Source: Phycisphaerales bacterium
GTDB lineage: Bacteria > Planctomycetota > Phycisphaerae > Phycisphaerales > SM1A02
Direction: 5' to 3'
NCBI GenBank assembly: GCA_003520025.1
Contig: DOVP01000128.1
Span: 1-7,093, forward strand
DNA length: 7,093 bases
A program made the position numbers and the translations under genes. A model generated the notes under the pieces. It saw only the letters and a list, made by a program, of their open reading frames with translations, made no database searches and was not told where the DNA came from. Below, piece by piece: positions 1-5,065 of this stretch (positions are counted from its first letter, which is position 1; each line of letters starts with the position of its first letter).

Positions 1-666
1 GGGGCCGACCATGAGCATGTTGTGCCAGCCCGCGGCTGCAACGCTCAGGGCGCGGCGAGGAAGGGCCTGACCGCGAATGTCCGCGAGATCAACCTCCTGA
101 GCGCACACCACCGCAGGTGGCGGCTCTGCAATGGGCAACGGGCCACGGCCCGTCAGGAAGTCCACAACTTCGCCGAGCGTCTCCGCCGGCCGCACCCGAA
201 CCCCCCGCACCATCGCGGCGGCGGCAGCACTCTCGGCAGGAAGTACCACATTGGCGATACCGGTACGGGCTGCGAGATCGGCCATCGCCACAGCGCCAGC
301 GATGGGCTGGAGGCGACCGTCCAATCGCAACTCACCGGCGATCAGACAATCCGCTGCACGGCGGGCTGCATCGCTCCCGAGCCGCCGCGATGCAAGCAGC
401 ACCGCCACGGCGATGGGCAAGTCGTAGAGCGGGCCTTCCTTCCGAAGCGAGGCGGGCGTGAGGTTGATCGTGACGCGACCGTCCGGATACGGAAAACCAC
501 CAGAAGACATGGCGCCGTGCACACGATCAACGGCTTCTCGCACAGCGGTGTCGGGCAGACCCACAATCGTCGTGCGTGGCGTCTTGCCTTTGGCGATGGC
601 AACTTCGGCACGGCACGGCTTCGCTTCCACGCCGTCGAGTACAAAGGTCTGAATTGATCCGCTCAT
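1..666 (-). CDS. comM: YifB/ComM family Mg-chelatase-like AAA+ ATPase, N-terminal part (cut by window edge)
   Basis: The 222 codons from the ATG at 666 stay open to base 1, so this is the N-terminal part of a protein that is usually about 500 residues. Residues 1-170 form the ChlI-like (S5-fold) domain of YifB/ComM: an early FVLDGVEA stretch, VGLPDTAVREAVDRV near 35-49, and INLTPASLRKEGPLYDLPIA near 67-86. The AAA+ domain opens with ADIRGQ at 195-200, and the last residues MLMVGP (217-222) are the beginning of the Walker A loop, so the ATP site itself lies outside the window. ComM is known in naturally transformable bacteria as a hexameric helicase that promotes branch migration during integration of transforming DNA; YifB homologues are widespread, so competence cannot be inferred from this gene alone. 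It is the last visible gene of the leftward cluster, 33 bases after the antiporter. Family assignment is secure; the cellular role in this organism is not. Confidence 0.93.
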   Translation of the reverse strand, partial: MSGSIQTFVLDGVEAKPCRAEVAIAKGKTPRTTIVGLPDTAVREAVDRVHGAMSSGGFPYPDGRVTINLTPASLRKEGPLYDLPIAVAVLLASRRLGSDAARRAADCLIAGELRLDGRLQPIAGAVAMADLAARTGIANVVLPAESAAAAAMVRGVRVRPAETLGEVVDFLTGRGPLPIAEPPPAVVCAQEVDLADIRGQALPRRALSVAAAGWHNMLMVGP

Positions 667-695
667 GGGTGCTTTCCGGGGGGCTCCGGGCACCC
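667..695 (-). promoter_or_regulatory. Hairpin filling the antiporter-comM gap and touching the comM start codon
   Basis: The 33-base gap between the antiporter stop (700-702) and the comM ATG (666) is mostly one inverted repeat. Read on the plus strand, GGGTGC (667-672) pairs with GCACCC (690-695), and inside it CCGG (676-679) pairs with CCGG (686-689) around the six-base loop GGGGCT. A TTT on one arm is left as a bulge. In the minus-strand transcript the 3' arm ends directly at the AUG, and the only Shine-Dalgarno-like bases, GGAAAG, lie partly in the stem and partly in the bulge. The structure is seen directly; a role in restricting comM translation, or coupling it to ribosomes leaving the antiporter gene, is inference. 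There is no U-tract, so it does not look like an intrinsic terminator. Confidence 0.5.
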
Positions 696-699
696 GCAG

Positions 700-2325
700 T
701 TACATGGGCGCCTGTTCGAGTCGCTCGCCCACCGCGCGGCCGAGCACGAGCCCAACGGCGTCCTCTTCGAGCACCACCTCGGTGGCGCCGGCAGCACGCA
801 ACTGGGATTCTGCTCGGTTGTAACTGCATCTGGCGATGATCGGTACGGTTGGTGCCAAAACGCGCACTTGACGAACAACTGCTGCGGCTGCTGTCGGGTC
901 GGGGATGCTCAGCAGTACGAGCCTAGCGTGGGCGATTCCGGCGGCGGAGAGAATTTCACCGCGGCGGGCGTCTCCGACGATGCCTCCATCGCCCTGATCG
1001 CGAAGCCGCTGAACGGCTCGGCTGTTGAAATCGATCACTGTGAGGGGCGCGCCGGCGGTCCGGATCGCCTCCAAAGCCGCCCCGGCCGAAGGACCAACGC
1101 CGATGACGATGACCCGGCCCCGCCCCACGCTCGAATCAGACCCGCTTGCGCCAAAGGGGCCACCGGCAAGCCTCGGCGCGAGGCCGATCATCAGCGGCAC
1201 GAACAGCAGTGTCACCACAGATGCAGCCACGAGCAAGTTGAGCGTCTCCTCGCCGAGCAACCCTTCTGCACCAGCGACGCTGCCAAGTACGAAGGAGAAC
1301 TCACCGATCTGAGCCACGCACATCCCCGCAGCGATCGCGGTTCCGATCGTCGCGCCTGCGAGCCTCGCCGCGAGACCCCCGAGCAGCAGTTTGCCGACCA
1401 TGATGACGCCCGCGAGCAGCAGGACGGTCACGATGCGATCGCCCGAGAAAATCCACGAGAGGTCAGCCAACGTCCCGATGCTCGCAAAGAAGATGGTCAG
1501 GAAGATGGCCTTGAGACCGGTCACGTCCGAGCGGATCTGGCGAGCGAAAGGTGAGTTCGCCAGCGCAAGACCGGCAACGAATGCGCCGAGGGCGGCAGAC
1601 AATCCAAGTTCGTGTGAGAGCCACGCGGCGAGTACGGCAGTGACGACGGCCAGAACAATCGGCAGTTCGCGGTTTCCGCTGAGATGGCTGCTGTGCAGAA
1701 GCCGTGGTATGAGCAAGACAGCCACGAGGCCAATGATGAGTACAGCACCCACCATCCTTGCGCCAGCAAAGCCGAGTTCAGCGGCCACTTCCTGAATCTC
1801 GATCGGCCCGCCAAGCATGGTCAGACCGATGACCAGCGGCACAATGGCAAGATCCTGCACGAGCAGTATGGCCACAGCCATCCTGCCGTGGGTCGACTCC
1901 AACTGGCCCGAATCGAACAGGGTCCGAGCCACGGCGGCCGTACTACTCAACGCCACCATGCTGCCGATCGCGATGGCGCCGCCAAGCCCCCATCCAAAGA
2001 GCCAAGCGGCAATCGCGCCGCCGAACAGCGTCAGAATGACTTGCAGCACGCCCGCCTTGGCACCAGCGAGTCCGAACGCCACGAGTTTTTCACGAGTGAT
2101 CTCGAGCCCGATCGTGAAGAGCAGCAGGGCCACGCCAAATTCCGCGACGTACTGCACTTCCAGATGATCGTCGTGCACCCAGCCGAGCACACCCGGGCCG
2201 ACAAGCATCCCGGCCACGATCGCGCCCACGATGCTGCTGAGTTTCAGCCGCTCGGCGATGACGCCAAGCAGCGAGGCCACCGAGAGCAGCACAACGAGGT
2301 CGGTCATGACATCCCAGCCGTTCAT
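700..2325 (-). CDS. Kef-type CPA2 monovalent cation:proton antiporter with C-terminal TrkA-N domain
   Basis: A 541-residue inner-membrane protein expected to exchange K+ or Na+ for protons. Residues 8-385 are a run of about twelve hydrophobic segments with CPA2 landmarks: LLLFTIGLEI at 67-76, ALSSTAAVAR at 125-134, the ion-site pair Gln157-Asp158 in VQDLAIVPL (the QD form seen in KefB/KefC-like members), GLSAALGAFVAGLALANS at 241-258, and GEFSFVLG at 341-348. A short linker (386-403) leads to a Rossmann-type TrkA-N domain, RVIVIGVGPSAG at 404-415, with the acidic residue after strand 2 at Asp432. The usual GxGxxG has Ala at its third glycine position with Gly one residue later. No TrkA-C domain follows. 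The ATG overlaps the plsC stop as ATGA and has GAGGT six bases upstream; Met7 (base 2307) is a weaker alternative. The ion specificity and any glutathione gating as in KefB/KefC cannot be read from sequence, and no KefF/KefG-like partner is present here. Confidence 0.9.
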   Translation of the reverse strand: MNGWDVMTDLVVLLSVASLLGVIAERLKLSSIVGAIVAGMLVGPGVLGWVHDDHLEVQYVAEFGVALLLFTIGLEITREKLVAFGLAGAKAGVLQVILTLFGGAIAAWLFGWGLGGAIAIGSMVALSSTAAVARTLFDSGQLESTHGRMAVAILLVQDLAIVPLVIGLTMLGGPIEIQEVAAELGFAGARMVGAVLIIGLVAVLLIPRLLHSSHLSGNRELPIVLAVVTAVLAAWLSHELGLSAALGAFVAGLALANSPFARQIRSDVTGLKAIFLTIFFASIGTLADLSWIFSGDRIVTVLLLAGVIMVGKLLLGGLAARLAGATIGTAIAAGMCVAQIGEFSFVLGSVAGAEGLLGEETLNLLVAASVVTLLFVPLMIGLAPRLAGGPFGASGSDSSVGRGRVIVIGVGPSAGAALEAIRTAGAPLTVIDFNSRAVQRLRDQGDGGIVGDARRGEILSAAGIAHARLVLLSIPDPTAAAAVVRQVRVLAPTVPIIARCSYNRAESQLRAAGATEVVLEEDAVGLVLGRAVGERLEQAPM

Positions 2326-3059
2326 GACGCGACCTCATCGGCTGGTCCAGGCAGCGGCCAGCGGCCCCGGGAGCGACGGCGGATCTCGGCGCGGGCTTCG
2401 GCGCGGAGCGTATCGACCGTGGCATGCAGGAATTGAATCGCCCCATCGACGCCCATCTCCAGCAGCTGCTCGCACGGAATCGGCTCGCCGATCTTGACAA
2501 GGACGCGGCCACGCAACCGCGGCCGCGACTGGCGGGGCCACGCATCGAAAGTGCCTTCGACCGCAACGGGAAGCACCGGTGCCTTGCCGCGTTTGATGAG
2601 CAGCCACACACCTCGCTCGAAGGGCCGCATGGCTCCGTCTTCGCTGCGAGTGCCCTCGGGAAAGAGCGTGGTGACACGTCCGTTCTTCAACTCGTTGAGG
2701 GCCGCTCGCATCGCGGCCGGATCGGCGGCGCCACGCTCAAGGAAGATCACCTGGATGCCAACACGCAGGATCCAAGGGATCGGCCACGGGGCATCGGTCT
2801 GGAGGCTGCGGCGGGCCATCGCGCGAGGGGCCCGGTCCATTATCGCAATGCCCAGCATCATCGGATCAAGATGGGACTGGTGGTTGGAGATCACGATGGC
2901 CGGGCCGGTGCGAGGGATGTGCTTGCGGCCTCGAACTCGAAACCGCCACAACAGCCAGAACACGAATCCGACGGACCACGGAACGAGGGTGAACCAAAGC
3001 AGCAGTCCCCCGGGTGAGCGATCGGGGTTGCGGCGGCGAAACTGCAGCGGCCTCAACAC
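2322..3059 (-). CDS. plsC: 1-acyl-sn-glycerol-3-phosphate acyltransferase (PlsC family)
   Basis: Predicted to transfer an acyl group to the sn-2 position of lysophosphatidic acid, giving phosphatidic acid for membrane phospholipids, at the cytoplasmic membrane. The 245-residue length is normal. A hydrophobic N-terminal segment (about 18-38) probably anchors it in the membrane. The acyltransferase motifs appear in order: NHQSHLD at 59-65 (the HX4D catalytic pair is His60 and Asp65), GIQVIFLER at 101-109, FPEGTRS at 133-139 for phosphate binding, and VLPVAVEGT at 162-170. The first available start is a GTG at 3059, overlapping the end of cmk by seven bases; no Shine-Dalgarno sequence is visible, so initiation may depend on ribosomes finishing cmk. 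cmk-plsC adjacency is common in bacteria and supports the call. The family also includes acyltransferases for other lysolipids, so the exact acceptor is inferred. Confidence 0.92.
   Translation of the reverse strand: MLRPLQFRRRNPDRSPGGLLLWFTLVPWSVGFVFWLLWRFRVRGRKHIPRTGPAIVISNHQSHLDPMMLGIAIMDRAPRAMARRSLQTDAPWPIPWILRVGIQVIFLERGAADPAAMRAALNELKNGRVTTLFPEGTRSEDGAMRPFERGVWLLIKRGKAPVLPVAVEGTFDAWPRQSRPRLRGRVLVKIGEPIPCEQLLEMGVDGAIQFLHATVDTLRAEARAEIRRRSRGRWPLPGPADEVAS
2332..2336 (-). promoter_or_regulatory. Ribosome-binding site of the antiporter gene, inside plsC
   Basis: On the minus strand GAGGT lies six bases before the ATG at 2325, within the last codons of plsC. With the ATGA stop/start overlap, this supports the ATG at 2325 over the in-frame ATG at 2307 and suggests translational coupling with plsC. 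Confidence 0.6.
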
Positions 3060-3760
3060 GAGGGCGACGCCGAAGTACCAATGGCGGCACAGACCTCACG
3101 TTTCAGATGTTCCACAACCTCTTCTCGGCCCATGTAGGTCGTGTCGACCAGAATGGAGCCTTCTGGACGGGTCAAGGGACCGATCTCGCGGGATCGATCG
3201 AGTTCGTCCCGCGCCTCGATGGCCCGCAGCACCTCCGCCTCGTCGGCCTCGCGGCCGGCGGCGCGAAGTTGGCGGGTTCGCCGCTGAGCCCGAATTTCTG
3301 CGTCCGCCGTGAGATAGAACCGCACTTCAGCGTCAGGAAAGACGACGGATCCTTGATCACGACCCTCGCTGACGAGCCTCGGGTGGATGTCCGCGATTCG
3401 CCGCTGGGCGGCCACCATGGCCTCGCGGATCTCGGGGACCGCCGCAACGATGGAGACAACCGTGCCGATATTGCTGCTACGGATGGTTTCGCCGACCGGC
3501 TCGCCGTCGAGCCTCGCCGCGGGCGGATGGGTTGTCCAGTCAAAGTCGATGGGGTGCGCAGCGATCGCCGGCATCATGACTTCGGGGTCCGACGCATCAA
3601 GGCCCTCACGCACAGCAAGTAAGGCAACGCAGCGGTACATCGCGCCGGTATCGAGGCACGAGATGCCCAGCGCATCGGCGAGGCGATGCGATACCGCGGA
3701 CTTGCCTGTCCCGGCCGGGCCGTCGATGGTCACGATCAGTCGTGGAGCCGCTTCGGCCAC
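3053..3760 (-). CDS. cmk: Cytidylate kinase (CMP/dCMP kinase)
   Basis: Phosphorylates CMP and dCMP with ATP to make CDP and dCDP for nucleic acid and phospholipid precursor synthesis in the cytoplasm. With the start chosen here it has 235 residues, slightly longer than E. coli Cmk. Visible motifs: P-loop GPAGTGKS at 14-21, LDTGAMYR at 36-43, IRSSNIGTVVSIVA at about 93-106 and the following QRR of the CMP-binding insert, EGRDQGSVVFPDA at 132-144 (the common form is GRDIGT), and DRSREIGPL at 188-196 in the lid/NMP contact region. Start choice: a GTG at 3769 would overlap the upstream stop by four bases but has no spaced ribosome site, whereas the GTG at 3760 has GGAG ending exactly eight bases before it and places the P-loop strand at the usual distance from the N-terminus. 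The 3' end overlaps plsC. Function is highly confident; the start is probable. Confidence 0.95.
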   Translation of the reverse strand: MAEAAPRLIVTIDGPAGTGKSAVSHRLADALGISCLDTGAMYRCVALLAVREGLDASDPEVMMPAIAAHPIDFDWTTHPPAARLDGEPVGETIRSSNIGTVVSIVAAVPEIREAMVAAQRRIADIHPRLVSEGRDQGSVVFPDAEVRFYLTADAEIRAQRRTRQLRAAGREADEAEVLRAIEARDELDRSREIGPLTRPEGSILVDTTYMGREEVVEHLKREVCAAIGTSASPSC

Positions 3761-3765
3761 AAGGG

Positions 3766-4563
3766 TCACTCCGCGTCGATGGCTGCCTGGAGAATCTCCA
3801 TCGCCTTGACGATATCGGTGGCGGGGTCGCCCTCACCAACGTAGTCGATGGCAACATTGCTCTGGTAGCCCACCGCTTTGGCCGCCGCCATTGCGGCGGC
3901 GAGATCGAGTCCGCGGTGGCCGCCGCCCCGCTTGAATCCTTCACATCGAAGATGGATGGCGCCAGCGTAGGGCGCCAGCCGCTTGATGTGATCGATCGGA
4001 TCCTCGCTCGAGCCGGGATCACCGTAGGTCGGCAGCGCGCCGATACGGAACCCGCCAATCTCCTTGATGAGTTCGGAGAGCCCCTCGGAATTGTCGGTAA
4101 GACCAAGGCCGCCACTGAGGAGGAGATTGAGTTCCTGCCGCTCGATCGCCAGAAGCGAATGCTGCACAGCTGCGATCGCTCGGCTGACGGCCGGTCGATC
4201 ATCCCGCCCAATAGACAAAGGCACCGATACCGAGTTGCATCCAAGTCTGGTGGCCGCCCCGGCAAGACGTGTGAGCCGCTGGGTAGCCGCATTCCGCACC
4301 GACTCGTCTTCGTGGCCGAACTCCAATGCGGTGTAGTCGACCAATACCAGACACGGACAGCCGGCCTGATCGGATCGGTGCCGCAACATGTCCATTTCCG
4401 CCGAGGTCCATCCGGCGAGCATGTCTACATCCAGGCTCAGTCCGCGAAGTCCCAACTCGCCGCTGACGAAGCTGGGCGCATCGAACAGTGTCCGCGGTGG
4501 ATCCGCCGAGGGATCGAGCAGCGACTGGAGGGATCGGGAAGTCAGCGAGAGAAGCAGCGTCAT
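3766..4563 (-). CDS. TIM-barrel protein of the sugar phosphate isomerase/epimerase (xylose isomerase-like) superfamily
   Basis: A 265-residue soluble protein with the layout of an AP-endonuclease-2/xylose isomerase-like TIM barrel. The N-terminal strand LLLSLTSRSLQSLL resembles the barrel's first strand and helix. Later pieces match the family pattern: RLAGAATRLGCNSVSVP (about 99-115), LNLLLSGGLGLTDNSEGLSELIKEIGG (145-171), LAPYAGAIHLRC (196-207), and the terminal VGYQSNVAIDYVGEGDP (231-247), which corresponds to the family's GY.G..siEyeG.gDp. One expected metal ligand, the His in the strand IHL (His204), is kept. The place where relatives carry ENHGG reads SGGLG, and the last-strand Glu is Asp240, so activity is doubtful or different. 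The substrate is unknown. Start: ATG at 4563 begins just at the first strand but lacks a clear ribosome site; in-frame ATGs at 4617 (preceded by GAGG four bases away) and 4641 would add 18 or 26 residues that do not resemble the family. It ends five bases before the preferred cmk start. Confidence 0.72.
   Translation of the reverse strand: MTLLLSLTSRSLQSLLDPSADPPRTLFDAPSFVSGELGLRGLSLDVDMLAGWTSAEMDMLRHRSDQAGCPCLVLVDYTALEFGHEDESVRNAATQRLTRLAGAATRLGCNSVSVPLSIGRDDRPAVSRAIAAVQHSLLAIERQELNLLLSGGLGLTDNSEGLSELIKEIGGFRIGALPTYGDPGSSEDPIDHIKRLAPYAGAIHLRCEGFKRGGGHRGLDLAAAMAAAKAVGYQSNVAIDYVGEGDPATDIVKAMEILQAAIDAE
3769..3772 (-). promoter_or_regulatory. Shine-Dalgarno GGAG deciding the cmk start
   Basis: GGAG on the minus strand straddles the final GAG codon of the upstream TIM-barrel gene and is followed by eight bases and then GTG at 3760. 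This spacing is close to ideal, while the upstream GTG at 3769 shares its first base with the motif and so cannot use it. Confidence 0.6.
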
Positions 4564-4629
4564 GAGTAGGTTGAGGGCGGCGAGGATATCCGATGGGCAC
4601 CGGCCCCGTGATACCATCCCGCCTCGTTC

Positions 4630-4650
4630 GGCCCCCGCCACGCCGGGGCC
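4630..4650. repeat. GC-rich inverted repeat in the gcvH leader
   Basis: GGCCCC at 4630-4635 pairs perfectly with GGGGCC at 4645-4650 around a nine-base loop. A third copy of the left arm, GGCCCCG at 4602-4608, could pair with CGGGGCC at 4644-4650 instead, so two alternative stems compete for the same right arm. It lies 24 bases before the gcvH ribosome-binding site. No U-run follows, so it is not a standard terminator. Chance is possible in such GC-rich sequence. Confidence 0.35.
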
Positions 4651-4673
4651 CCACCGCAGCGAATCAGGCCCCC

Positions 4674-4677
4674 GGAG
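4674..4677 (+). promoter_or_regulatory. gcvH: Ribosome-binding site of gcvH
   Basis: GGAG stands seven bases before the ATG at 4685. It fixes the gcvH start there and rules out the much longer open frame that extends back to 4388 through the opposite-strand gene. Confidence 0.75.
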
Positions 4678-4684
4678 ACCCCCG

Positions 4685-5065
4685 ATGCCCAGCCCAGCCG
4701 ATTGCCGCTACTCGGACAGTCACGAATGGTTCCGCCACGAAGGTGACACCGTCACCATGGGCATCACGCCGCACGCAGCTTCGGAACTCACCGACATCAC
4801 CTACGTCGAACTGAGGCCGACTGGTACCGCCATCGACGCTGGCGATGCCGTCGGAGAGGTCGAGTCGGTCAAGACCACCAGCGATGTGTACTCGGTGGTC
4901 GCCGGTGAGATTGTCGCAATCAACGACGCGGCCGTAGACGATCCGGCCCTGCTCAACAGCGACCCGCAAGGCGTTGGCTGGCTGGTCAAGGTGCGAACCG
5001 AGGACGCGGCGCCGCTTGAGACGCTGATGGATTCGATCGCGTATGACGAGAAGTATGGAGCGTAA
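4685..5065 (+). CDS. gcvH: Glycine cleavage system H protein (lipoyl carrier)
   Basis: A 126-residue protein, the normal length for GcvH, which carries the aminomethyl group on a lipoyl arm between the P, T and L proteins of the glycine cleavage complex. Family signatures: RYSDSHEW near 8-15, TMGITPHAASELTDITYVELRPTG across 24-47, and the lipoylation site ESVKTTSD with Lys63 as the expected lipoyl-lysine, followed by VVAGEIVAIN. The C-terminal WLVKV and a late AYDEKYGA match the usual ending. The start is set by a GGAG seven bases upstream. No gcvT, gcvP or lipoate-attachment gene is present in the window; instead uvrB begins inside the last codons of gcvH. In some organisms GcvH also serves as a lipoyl relay for other enzymes, which cannot be judged here. 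Identification is very secure. Confidence 0.96.
   Translation: MPSPADCRYSDSHEWFRHEGDTVTMGITPHAASELTDITYVELRPTGTAIDAGDAVGEVESVKTTSDVYSVVAGEIVAINDAAVDDPALLNSDPQGVGWLVKVRTEDAAPLETLMDSIAYDEKYGA

Larger units (their letters stand above)
4564..4684. promoter_or_regulatory. Divergent intergenic region between the TIM-barrel gene and gcvH
   Basis: These 121 bases must hold the start signals of gcvH, and probably those of the leftward cluster unless that cluster starts elsewhere. I could not pick out a convincing -35/-10 pair on either strand. Visible structure: an eight-base palindrome GGATATCC at 4584-4591, an imperfect dyad with arms GATGG (4592-4596) and CCATC (4614-4618) and an inner CAC/GTG pair (4598-4600 and 4608-4610), and a GC-rich hairpin at 4630-4650. 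The dyad could be an operator, but this is only a possibility. If the TIM-barrel gene starts at 4617, the region shrinks to 67 bases. Confidence 0.4.

Noticed and set aside
667..699. Intrinsic terminator between the antiporter and comM
   Set aside because: The hairpin is not followed by a U-run on the transcribed strand and directly abuts a start codon, so termination is not supported.
868..1554. A 228-codon plus-strand open frame opposite the antiporter C-terminal half
   Set aside because: Same reason: antisense shadow with low-complexity charged composition over a TrkA-N and membrane region of the real gene.
1684..2436. A 250-codon open frame on the plus strand opposite the antiporter start
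   Set aside because: It runs antisense to a clearly conserved membrane protein and is rich in His, Arg, Gln and Glu, as expected from reading the complement of hydrophobic codons. There is no recognisable domain.
3014..4569. Several long plus-strand open frames opposite cmk and the TIM-barrel gene
   Set aside because: The minus-strand frames carry family motifs (P-loop, EGRDQG, barrel strands); the opposite frames carry none and arise from high GC codon bias.
4388..4684. N-terminal extension of gcvH back to 4388
   Set aside because: The GcvH fold and the GGAG at 4674-4677 fix the start at 4685; the extension is antisense to the TIM-barrel gene and Ser/Arg-rich.
4564..4684. Glycine riboswitch ahead of gcvH
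   Set aside because: Considered because gcv genes are classic targets. The space is only 121 bases and I could not find the conserved paired aptamer elements; only simple GC-rich stems are visible.
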